DNA of 64,000 nt from Drosophila miranda (lineage: Eukaryota; Arthropoda; Insecta; Diptera; Drosophilidae): positions 5,316,001-5,380,000 of the forward strand of contig NC_046673.1 of assembly GCF_003369915.1 (NCBI RefSeq), given 5' to 3'. Shown in pieces: positions 24,849-35,027 of the stretch. The position numbers and the translations under genes are program-made. Below the pieces are notes generated by a model, which was given only the letters and a program-made list of their open reading frames with translations, did no database searches and was not told the origin of the DNA. How positions within the stretch are numbered: position 1 is the first letter of the stretch; the number at the start of each line of letters is the position of its first letter.

Positions 24849-25702
24849 TTGAAAGCTGAGTTGCTGGCTGCTGTTGAAGTAAGCCAGTCACACGCCGCTG
24901 CCCATTCTACGACTCTGCCAAGCCATTCCGGACATAGTACCATCATCATGGCTCACAAGCAGCGACTTCCTGAGCTGAAAGTGCCTAAGTTTTCTGGTGG
25001 ATACGTCGAGTTCTCGGATTTTATGGCAATGTTCAAATCGGTGATTGAAGCGGATGCGGATCTCAGTGACATCGAGAAATTCCAGCACCTTCGCTCTTGC
25101 CTCGCTGATGCGGCTTTGGATTCGGTTCGATCGTTAGAGCTCTCCAGTGCCAATTATCGTGCGGCTCTGGATATACTTAATAAACGCTTTAATAACAAAA
25201 GACTTGTTTTCCAGGCACAGCGACACAGGCTAGTAGCGATCAGGTGGGAAAAAACCATTCCTATACGCAGGTTAAGAAATCGTTTGTAGCTTCCAACTCT
25301 TCCGCCGAACCGTCTGTATGCGTCTTTTGCCACTCAGCGGGCCATGGAATATACTCGTGCAAGATATTCGGAAATCTCTCACCGTTGCTGCGCCACAAAG
25401 AAGTGAAGAAGCTTTCCCTATGCTTCAATTGCCTAAAGCCGGGGCACCGGACCCGCGCATGCAATAGTGGAAATGTCGAGTATGCGGCGGTAAGCATCAT
25501 AGTTTGTTGCACTTCGATAGTATACAGCCGACAACACAAGGCTGCCCAGGTATTACTCATCCCGATCTGGCCGTTCAACCGGACACTCTTTCCGTTGCTC
25601 AAAATTCTGCTAGCAGCTCGTCTCTACCTTCGTCTACCTCTCTTGCTGCCCAAGGTCTTCACTCTGATGTCGTGCCTCTGGCTACAGCCGTGGTTCTCGT
25701 AA
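24849..25702 (+). pseudogene. BEL gag, internally deleted
   Basis: The N-terminal gag part (from MAHKQRLPELKVPKFSGG at about 24949) reads to about 25240. It then passes into the zinc-knuckle region only by a frame change, and the middle of a normal BEL gag is missing between about 25220 and 25250. CCHC-like motifs follow: CVFCHSAGHGIYSC and CFNCLKPGHRTRAC. Another frame change near 25500 leads into the protease. Non-functional as it stands. Confidence 0.75.
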
Positions 25703-27165
25703 AGAATCGGTCTGGCGTTTTAGTTCCTTGTCGTGCCATCTTAGATTCAGGATCGCAGCTGCATCTCGTCACATCCAGGTTCGCCCAGCAGCTTCAGCTT
25801 AGGAGAACTCAATCGTCTGCACTTGTGTCTGGGCTGGCCGATACCAGCGTTTCTACTGAGGGATCCACCATAAGCATTTGTATGCATTCTCGCACCTCTG
25901 CTTACACAACTACACTTACTTCTCTCATCGCCCCCACGATTACCGATTCTCAACCAAGTATGACAGTAAATGTATCCGATTGGCGTATTCCATCTAATAT
26001 TCAGCTCGCTGATCCTGCATTTTTCAATCCTCAACGGGTTGATCTTCTCATTGGTGCGAGCGTTTTTTATGATCTCCTCTGCGTAGGGCAAATCAAACTC
26101 ACCGATGGACTGCCTTTTCTGCAGAAGACCCGGCTTGGGTGGATCGTATCTGGCGGTGGACAGAAGGTATCAAGCTCGGCGCTTTTGGCTACGCACAATT
26201 GTCCAGATTCGATAGCTGAGATGGAAGCAAGGTTGGATAAAACTCTTCGTATGTTTTGGGAAGTCGAGAATTGTGTGGAGGCTGGGTTGAATACCAAAGA
26301 AGAAGACGATTGTGAAGCACATTTCGTAAGCCACCTTTTACGGTTGCCATCCGGGGAGTATGCAGTTCGTCTGCCGCTAAATAACAATACTGATCGTTTA
26401 GGAGAATCTTATGCTCAGGCTTATCGACGGTTCATCAGTCTGGAGCGAAAACTGGAGCGTAATCCTACACTCAAGGAGCGGTATTCCGCCTTTATGAGTG
26501 AGTACATTGATTTGCATCATATGCACCAAGTCAACCCTGATTCCCGTAGTCTCTGCAAATATTTCTTGCCTCATCACTGTGTCCTAAAGGAGGACAGTAC
26601 GACGACAAAACTCTGTGTCGTTTTCGATGGATCCGCAGCTACATCAACTGGATATTCTCTAAATGATGTGATGATGACAGGCCCTGTTATTCAGCCTGCA
26701 TTGTTTAACATATTGATTCGCTTTCGGACATATCCAGTCGCTCTCACTGGGGACATTTGTAAAATGTACCGCTGCGTACGAGTGTCTCCACCCGACAATT
26801 TGTATCAGTGCATCCTATGGCGAGATTCCATCGAGTCCGAGGTTCAAGTCTACACATTAGACACCGTCACATACGGGACGAGGGCTGCATCATTTTTAGC
26901 GGTCCGCGCAATGCACCAGCTGGCCATCGACGAGGGTGAGTCCTACCCTCTTGGCTCAGCTGCTCTGCGGCAGGAGTTTTACGTGGATGACCTTATTTCG
27001 GGCGGTAATTCGGTCGCACAGGTCATGGACAAGATGCACCAAACATCAGCTTTACTGTCCCGTGGTAATTTTAGACTTAGGAAATGGTGTTTCAGTCACC
27101 AGGAAGTAGTGGGATTAAAGCCTACCCTCAGCGTTGCATTCAACTTGGATGGACTTGAGAAATAG
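25504..27165 (+). pseudogene. BEL pol: aspartic protease and reverse transcriptase part
   Basis: A 553-codon open stretch. It contains the protease active-site motif ILDSGSQLHLV, then the BEL-specific region LADPAFFNPQRVDLLIG, and an RT with LTGDICKMYRCVRVSP and the catalytic YVDDLISGG. The stop near 27163 is a frame break before RNase H, not a natural end. Confidence 0.85.
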
Positions 27166-27934
27166 TTTGGCAAGCATTTCTCGGATCTCATTTCCTCGCT
27201 TGGTTCTTCGTTCTAGTGTGGCTACAGAAGTTCACGGATTCTGTGATGCCAGCTTAGAAGCATATGGCGCTTGCGTGTATGTCGTGTCCAGGGAAGCCCA
27301 GTCTTCGAGCCACGTTTTGTGCTCAAAGTCGCGAGTGGCGCCGCTAAAGACTATATCGATTCCTAAGCTGGAATTAAGTGGAGCCCATTTGCTTGCGAAA
27401 ATCATGCAGAATGTAAAGGACATGGGAATCTTTACAGGTCGGTTCTATTGCTGGTCGGATTCGTCAACAGCATTATCTTGGATTAGGGACGAGCCAGCTA
27501 AATTTCAAGTTTTCGTGGCAAATCGAGTGGCATCAATTCAGGAGTTGACGGCAGCCATGGAATGGCGCTATGTTCCCACATCTTTAAATCCTGCTGATAT
27601 TCTCTCGAGAGGCTCGCTTCCCAACCATCTTATCCAGTCAGAGCTATGGTTTCACGGCCCATCCTTTTTGCTAGGCTCCAAGGATAAGTGGCCTGTATCT
27701 CCATCTAACAACATAGGAACTTTGGAGCTTCGCAAGAGAGGATTGCTAATCACGTCTCCACATGCCGATCTCACGTCCGGATGCAAATTTGCGAATTCAT
27801 TCTTTCGCATGCAGCGCACATTCGCCTACATGCATAAATTTATACATCGTCTTAGGCATCCAGGACTCACCGTTTCTGATATTCGGCAAGGAACGCATCT
27901 TCTAATTCGACACATTCAGCTGGCAAATTTGTAG
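27134..27934 (+). pseudogene. BEL pol: RNase H part
   Basis: Continues pol in another frame: VHGFCDASLEAYGACVYVVS and FYCWSDSSTALSWI are the RNase H acidic motifs, followed by the SLNPADILSRG signature. It ends at a TAG (27932-27934). The following frame-mate resumes immediately, so this is a nonsense mutation. Confidence 0.8.
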
Positions 27935-29201
27935 ATGGATATAAAGGAGATTCGGCGCAATGGTCAAGTCATGAAATCCAGTTCTATTAGTTCGCTCAAC
28001 CCGTTCATCGATCATTCTGGACTACTTAGAGTTGGAGGTCGTCTTGGCAACTCATCGCTAGGATTTGACGCTCAGCACCCGCTCATTCTGCCAAAGGGAC
28101 ATTCCATTACCTTTGCGCTGATAAGATATTATAATGAAAGAAACCTCCATGCCGGACCTCGCGCCTTGCTATCCAAAATTCGGCTGGAATATTGGCCCAT
28201 TGGAGGTGTTAAGGCAGTGTCAAGGGTCGTCAGCAGATGTGTGAGATGCTTCAGGACTAGGCCGCGCATGGTCGAACACATCATGGGAGACCTACCTAAG
28301 GAACGTTTGGAAGGATCTCGAGCTTTTTAAGTCACTGGAGTAGATTACTGTGGACCTTTTTTCTACCGATCAGAAATCCGCACGAGGCCTTCGATCAAGT
28401 GCTACATTAGCGTATTCATCTGTTTCACTTCTAAGGCTATACACATGGAGCTCGTAAAGGATTTGACCACCGCATCGTTTCTAGGCGCACTAAAGCGTTT
28501 TACTTCCACTCGAGGAAGGCCAAGTCAAATTTGGTCGGACAATGCGACAAACTGCGTTGGGGCCAAGAACGAGCTTCTGGAGCCAAAGAAGCTTTGTCTG
28601 CGCGAACCGCATATGAAGGAGGTCCACGAATCCTGCTTGGCTGACTCGATCGACTGGCGTTTCATCCCACCTCGCTCTCCGCATTTTGGCGGGTTGTGGG
28701 AAGCGGCCGTGAAGACCGCAAAATATCAACTGTACCGCTCAGTTGGACAATCTGTGCTTAGCTTCGACGAGCTGCGCACTCTGATCTGTCAGATCACTGC
28801 AATTGTTAACTCTCGCTCTTTGCTCTCGCTTTCAGAAAATCCTGATGATTTAGACGTTTTGACTCCTGCTCATCTGCTTTTAGGCGGCCCCCATGAGCAA
28901 ATCCTCGAGCCTGACCTAACGAAGCTGAACTACAATCGTCTGGATGGCTGGCAGCGGGTCACCCAACTACAGCAAATATTTTGGAGCCGTTGGCGCGAAG
29001 AGTATCTCACTCTTTTGCAAGAGCGCGCGAAGTGGCGGCCCTCCCGCGCAAAACATCTGCAAGAACGACCTCGTTCTGGTGAAGGACGAAAATCTTCCTC
29101 CAATGCGTTGGCCACTGGCTAGAGTGGTCGATGTCGTTTTGGGCAAGGACGGAGTGTGTCGCATCGCTGACCTGAAGGCATCCTCAGGAAACAATCTTTA
29201 A
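27935..29201 (+). pseudogene. BEL pol: integrase part, with internal stop and frameshift
   Basis: A zinc-binding H2C2 region (LHAGPRALLSKIRLEYWP, then CVRC) leads to an in-frame TAA at 28328-28330. The same frame continues with the catalytic core: GVDYCGPFF, IWSDNATNC and PPHFGGLWEAAVK-type motifs give the D, D and E. After about 28960 the C-terminal domain continues in another frame and ends at 29201. At least two lesions. Confidence 0.8.
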
Positions 29202-29290
29202 GACATTAAACTTTGCCAACATTGACTCGCTGCAAAAACAGAAATAGATATAGAGAGATATACATACACACATATGTATGTATATGCGTA

Positions 29291-30126
29291 CTGTTGGTTT
29301 GTTACGAACCTTTTGTTTTCTTCGGGGCAAGGCCGGCTAGCCAGTCATCCCAGGGCTGGGTACTTCCCAAGCCCTCAGGTCGCACAATATACCAACTAAT
29401 TGGACATCTCGAACAAATTGAAACAACGAAAGTAACCGACAAAAACAATGCAAACGGACTCAACTCGACAAACAACATTACAGTAACTTCCTTCAACACA
29501 GACGTGGACCAGGTCGAGGTGTCGATGTTTTTACCCCTGATGTACCCTCCCTACCTGAGATCTGAATAACAACGTTTTGGATCTCCCTGCCATGTGCAGC
29601 AGCCTTACCCTCTCGTTGCTGTGGCTCCTCTTCCCCCCATATGAAACGCTTAGCAATTCATTTTCTTCGTTATAATTTTCACTTCAATTTCCTACTTTTA
29701 CACGGTATCATCGCTACACTAAGCCTGCCTTCTCATACCCCCCTCATCTTATCACTACGGGCGGTTAATAAATAAATAGATAAATAGGAATAGTTAATAT
29801 AATAAATATAAATAAGTTACATATATATATAATATGGGCGGACTTAAATTAGGGGATTAACATATACATATAAATGGAGAAGTCTAACAAAAATAAATAA
29901 TGGGAGTAAATAAGTTAATTGATGCTTTTTTTTTTCTCTCCCTAAATGGGCGAGGGACCCGCACTACGTGGCCAGGATAGTTTCTTCGAGACCAGCAAAA
30001 AGCAAGCCAGGATGGCGGAGCTGTGACCTATGGATTGGCCAACAAAAGGAATAAATTTGGGGTTTCTTTACTCCACCTTTGGAGCGGACTCACTCTTGTG
30101 CTTTTTGGGTCTACTTTCCGTCCCGC
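29291..30126. other. Noncoding transposon-derived sequence between BEL and the next LTR element
   Basis: Starts with a module (about 29297-29365: TTTGTTACGAACC, GGGGCAAGGCCGGCTAGCC, CCCAGGGCTGGGTA) that recurs at 33068-33145. It runs through a TAAATAAATAG-rich stretch (29765-29830) and then possible leader or flank of the following LTR element. No credible ORF. Confidence 0.4.
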
Positions 30127-30673
30127 TGGTCAGCTCTAAAGTTCCTGGTGTTTCACAGATCTTGATCCCCTGGAATCACAGATTTATTTATCTTTTTATC
30201 GGGTGATGGCCACTACTCCATCCTCATCCCACTCACTTTTTCATTCAGAACAAAAAAAATCACTATATCACTATGTCCGGCGCGCATGCTCCTCCGTTGC
30301 GGGAATTTCTTTCTCTGAACCCCCTCTTGGCTTAGCTGCTCTGTTTAATGCTCCCGGGCCGCTGATCCCCATCGCTCTCTCTTCTATCGCCCTTGAACTA
30401 GGTTCAAGGGCATGCCCTGATTCGGGCTGCTGGCGGCTCTCTTTTCTTTTGGGTGTGGGTGAGTTGGCTTCGGGACTCTGTTATGGGATGAGATCAGAAA
30501 TCTTCTCTCATAACGGCTCCGGAGAGCGCGCGGAACTCTCACTCTCCAGGACCAGGTGGCGCCACTCTTGCTAACCCTTTCCCCTTAAATTTTGGCCTTG
30601 CCACTATGTTCGAACTTCTTTCCACCTCACCGCTTCTATGGGATATCACCTATCGATATCTTCGCATGCAACA
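30127..30673 (-). repeat. LTR copy 1 (3' LTR on minus strand)
   Basis: Near-identical to 32279-32772 from TGGTCAGCTCTAAAG to GCATGCAACA. It carries about 55 bp (TTTGGGTGTGGGTGAGTTGG onward, near 30450-30510) that the other copy lacks. Confidence 0.65.
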
Positions 30674-30776
30674 CCTAGCGAAAATTCGAGCGACCATGGC
30701 CGCGGAGAATTATTTGCAAACATCGAAGAGTTACACGTTTCACTAAAACTGCTGGCCTTCCCGGACATTATGGTGC

Positions 30777-31585
30777 CTAGGATCTTGCAGCGCCCAACGT
30801 AGGCTTACACCCACTGATCGGAAATTTTCTCAGCTGCTCCCCGTTCCGGACTCGGATCGCGTAAACGTAGCGGGCGATCTCGTCATCGAGTCCCTTCTTC
30901 AAGACTCGCACCATTTCGGGCTCAACCAAAGGTGTGGTGAGTCTAGCTGCCAGCCTGCGCATCGCTCTAAAGTACTCTTCCACAGATTCGCCAGATTGTT
31001 GTCGTCGCTCATGCAAGGTGCGTAGCCGCTCGAACTCGCCACCCACTGCTCGGAACCGGGACACCAAATTCTCGTCCTTCAAATCCTCGCCGGCTTCCTT
31101 GGAGGCGACTGGGAATTCCATGCGTCATCGTCCTTGGACCTTTTGGGAATGGTCCCTGTGTTCGGCTTCTGCCTGAGGTGAGCTAGAGGCTGCTGATCGC
31201 CATTATTATCCTTGATTTCATTCTGGTCTCTTTCCAATCTCAGGTCTTGGATCAATTCCACGTTCTGGCGCAGAGGCGCCATCACCTCTGTTATGGCCCC
31301 CATCAGCTCCATAAAGCCGCGACGGATCTCCTCCTGCAGCGTCTTACTCAGGGTATCTGCCATGCTGCCTCTCCACGTCTCCTGTGCTTGCGCTATGGCG
31401 ACATTTACTCCTGAGAGAATCTCGGAGGGCAGTGTGTTGGATTGGCCTGGCAAATTCCAGCTGTCGTCTCCACGCCCCTCAGCGCCCTGTGTGTCACCGC
31501 CTTGCATCTGTCCTTGGAGGTTACCTGGTGGAGGAGTCCTGCGGGTCATTTTCTGTTTAGACCGCAAGTTGTACGCGCTCATCAA
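30777..31585 (-). pseudogene. Retrotransposon gag-like gene, broken
   Basis: Two overlapping minus-strand frames. 31585-31079 starts MMSAYNLRSKQKMTRR and has an amphipathic ETWRGSMADTLSKTLQEEIR region. 31121-30777 carries the gag-type SVEEYFRAMRRLAARL and MVRVLKKGLDDEIARYV helices typical of gypsy/Osvaldo-like capsid domains. One frameshift near 31100 separates them. No zinc knuckle or pol remains before the 3' LTR. Confidence 0.6.
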
Positions 31586-32278
31586 CTTGGCCCTATATTT
31601 CCCTACCTCGAACTATCCTATTTATCTTTTTATTCACTACAATTATCTATTCTTCTTTCAGAACAATCGCATAAACACTACCTATAACGCTAACTCACTG
31701 ATCTTCAGCACAAAAACACTTAATACGGCAAAACAATAATAAGGGGGAAAGGAACCACCACTACTACTAGGGCCAACTCCGCACATGGTGTTCTACGTCT
31801 TTTCTTGTCCAGCGTCTAGAACTTTGCGAGCGCTGTTGATTAATCTTATCTTCCTTGGAAGATTAAGAGTCAAGGGCGCTCACTTCCCCTCAGTCGCTGT
31901 TTCCGCCTACTTCCCTACTGAATGCCCGTTGCGGGATGTTGTAGCTGCTCCGAGTGCAACGCGTGGCCGACTTCTGTCCCCACGGGCCACTCAGAACAAA
32001 AATCTCATTGAGAATCTACCCTCCCGACTGCATCCAGCGGTAAGCAGGGGAAGCGAAAAACAGAAATCTTTCTGACCATATCCTAACTTCGGGTATTTCT
32101 TTTTTCTTCTTCAGGTTCTCATTTTGCACACCAGGCACCGGGCCGGTTGCTAACTGTCTTGTGGATTCTCCTCTGCCAGTGCCAAACCAAATCCGCTCTT
32201 GAGATTTCCTGCTTCCCGTTGTCAGATAAGTGCCGAATCATCAAACACCAAAAAGAAACTTTTTACTTTGCGTCCCGC

Positions 32279-32772
32279 TGGTCAGCTCTAAAGTTCCTGG
32301 TGTTTCACTGATCTTGACCCCCTGGAATCACAGATTTATTTATCTTATTATCGGGTGATGGCCACTACTCCATCCTCATCCCACTCACTTTTTCTTTCAG
32401 AACAAAAAAAATCACTATATCACTATGTCCGGCGCGCATGCTCCTCCGTTGCGGGAATTTCTTTCTCTGAACCCCCTCTTGGCTTAGCTGCTCTGTTTAA
32501 TGCTTCCGGGCCGCTGATCCCCATCGCTCTCTCTTCTATCGCCCTTGAACTAGGTTCAAGGGCATGGCCTGATTCGGGCTGCTGGCGGCTCTCTTTTCTT
32601 CTTCTCTCATAACGGCTCCGGAGAGCGCGCGGAACTCTCACTCTCCAGGACCAGGTGGCGCCACTCTTGCTAACCCTTTCCCCTTAAATTTTGGCCTTGC
32701 CACTATGTTCGAACTTCTTTCCTCCTCACCGATTCTATGGGATATCACCTATCGATATCTTCGCATGCAACA
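32279..32772 (-). repeat. LTR copy 2 (5' LTR on minus strand)
   Basis: Same sequence as 30127-30673 with a deletion near 32597 and a few substitutions. It includes CTATCGATATC next to the terminal GCATGCAACA. Confidence 0.65.
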
Positions 32773-33389
32773 GGTTGTCCAGTTGTCCACTACTTTTTCG
32801 TTTTGTCAAACATGTTATCTACGTATGTACATACATATGTATCTCTTCGCAGCAAATTTAGCAAAGTGTAATGTCGTACAGCTATAATGAAGAAATTTTC
32901 ATGCTCAGGCCTGCTCTGGGTTCCATTTTCAAAAAATATTTCAATTTAATTTTGCAAACACATAAATTGGTGCTGCCGGTTTCATAAAACGCCAGATTTT
33001 TCCGTTTGGTTTACCATTAGCATTTTAATTTTCAATATACATACTGTTATTCACAGTTCGTCAGATACGTTTGTTACACTTGGCTTGTTTCCCAAAGGGC
33101 AACGCCGGCTAGCTGTCGAACCCCAGGGCTGGGTAATTCCCCTTGCCCACCAAATGTAGACAAAGATGGAGACATACTACTTCTCGGGACATCAAAACTA
33201 AAAACAAACCAAAGAAAAAGAAAACAGTAGGTGAAATTTAGGTGTTATCACTTCGCGCGCCCGCCCTACCTGTCACAACACACAACGTTCATTTTGGCCA
33301 CCCTCTGCTGGAACGGCTGCGGCTGGCCTAATCCATGGCTTACGCCACGCGTCCTCCCTCCTTTTTTTATTTACTGCTTCATGTTCCAA
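32773..33389. other. Noncoding spacer with a recurrent module
   Basis: AT-rich sequence without ORFs. 33068-33145 repeats the CCGGCTAGC...CCCAGGGCTGGGTA module also found at 29297-29365. Confidence 0.35.
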
Positions 33390-33535
33390 TATTATTATTA
33401 TTACTAATAAATAATGCTAATAGCTAGTTAAAACTAAATATTAACAGGAGTTGGAGCTATAGCTACTGAGGCCTTAAGCTCTAGGGTAATTGGGTCAGAT
33501 TTTATACATATATACAAAGATGTTGGGATGAGTAT

Positions 33536-34752
33536 TTATTTACAGTATGTTCGGTTATATATTGTGAAGGATATTTTTTCGGTTTGTAGGAATTTGAGGA
33601 TAATTTTGGCATTTGAGTTGGTGGGGTTTGCGATCAGTTGCATGGGGTCGTTGTTATTAAATGATAGGGACCTTTGTGGTGAGAGTGAGGGACAGGTGTA
33701 TAGTGTGTATCGTAAGTCTATGTTAGCGTTGTGGCACAATGGACATGTGTTGGGCAATGTTTTGTCAATGTAGTGGGCGTTGGTCAGCTTGGTGTGGTCC
33801 AGTCTCAGTCTATTAAATATGACCTGGTGCTTCTATTAAGGATATTGTTTTTGGGTGGGGTGTTGTTTGTAGCGAGGCTGCTAATTTGTTGGTACCATGT
33901 AGAGGTGTTTGTGAGGAGGTCAGTTTGTTTGGATTGGAGGATTTTTTTTAGGAAATGTGCAATGTCTGTAGAGTTGTAGTTTGGGGTGTAAATGAGGGGA
34001 AATTTGGCGTTCATCTTGGCTGTAGAGTCGGCGAATTCGTTGCCTTTTATGCCTATGTGACTGGGTATCCAGATTATTAGGATCTTAGAGAAGTGGGTGG
34101 ATAATAAGTTTCTGAGTTCTGTTTCTGAAGTCGGTGCAGATAGCATATTTTCCACGTTTATTTCGGGTTAATAAGATTGCTTCGTGTATTGCAATTATTT
34201 CGCTGGAGAGTACAGATGAGTATGCTGGCAGCAATCCAGTTTTTATTACTGCTGACTCGTTTGTTATACAGTAGCTGGTAATGCCCCCGGCTTTGGAGCC
34301 GTCTCTGTAAAGGAAGTTGTGTTTGGGGAGAGCTGTTTTGATAGAGTGGAAAAGTTTGTGGAAGACTATTGTAGGGGTAGTGTTTTTGTTGTGATTGGAG
34401 AGGTTGATGTTTGTTGATTTGTGGATGGTAAGGATGTTGAATTTTTTGGATGTGGAGGTTCTGATTGGGGAAAAAGGGATGAGGTGGTTTTGGGACACTT
34501 GTACGGCTCTGTCTACCGTGCTGAGAAGTCGGTGTTTTCTTTTATGGGTTTTGGTAAGGGTATTTAGGGGGGTGGATTTACCGTGGATGAGGTTTTTGGA
34601 GATTTTCCCGGTTAGGTAGTCTCGTTTGCTTTCAATGGTGAAGATGTTGGTTTCAGCTAGCATATTATTTATGGGGGTGGTACGGAATGCTCCAAGGGCG
34701 GCTCTTATTGCTGTATTTAGGATGGTTTTTATCTTCTTGGACGTTGACATGC
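33536..34752 (-). pseudogene. I-like ORF2, RNase H and C-terminal zinc-finger part
   Basis: Frames 34750-34085, 34155-33805 and 33757-33536. RNase H is shown by FLYRDGSKAGG and SSEIIAIHEAI, then WIPSHIGIKGNEFAD. A C-terminal CPLCHNANIDLRYTLYTC zinc motif ends the protein. Two frame changes are needed. It resumes the protein left off at 39132, on the other side of the CR1-like insertion. Confidence 0.8.
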
Positions 34753-35027
34753 AATGACTGCATCTTTCAAGAGGCGATGCAGTTACTGCACCGTCAAGTG
34801 ACCCGTGTGAAACCAGCAGAAGGCTGTTACGCGCGGATCCCAGGCAAAACGCAGCCCTCCTCCCGCCCAACCGACCGAGGGGCGCTGCCGCATGACGCAC
34901 GGTGCGTAGTCGAACCGAACGCGAACATGCAAGAAAGATAGCTATTAGACTAACATTCGAGGAAAATTAGCACTAAACTTACTAAGAAACTAAGCATGCA
35001 ATCAAAATACAAATACCACTACAGTTA

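Larger units (their letters stand above)
24403..29290 (+). mobile_element. Decayed BEL/Pao LTR retrotransposon, 5' LTR and internal region
   Basis: A probable 5' LTR (24403-24726, TG...CA) is followed at once by TTGGTGACCCCCCGACGTGA, a BEL-type primer-binding site. Coding order then is gag, CCHC zinc knuckles, aspartic protease, RT, RNase H, integrase, all on the plus strand to about 29201. The LTR has an internal pair of CTGCCGCCACTTCGGCAA repeats (about 24461-24524). I found no 3' LTR: after about 29290 the sequence changes to an unrelated module, so the right end looks truncated. Confidence 0.8.
30127..32772 (-). mobile_element. Internally deleted LTR retrotransposon with gag only (minus strand)
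   Basis: Two direct repeats (about 30127-30673 and 32279-32772) flank an internal segment carrying a minus-strand gag-like ORF and no pol. Both repeats end at the same GCATGCAACA, after which the flanks diverge (CCTAGCG against GGTTGTCC). That gives a TG...CA LTR on the minus strand. Left boundaries are less certain. No target-site duplication was identified. Confidence 0.6.

Noticed and set aside
34752..34900. N-terminal 50 residues of the I-like RNase H ORF
   Set aside because: They come from the CR1-like element's 3' region, not from the I-like protein, so the fused ORF is a junction artefact.
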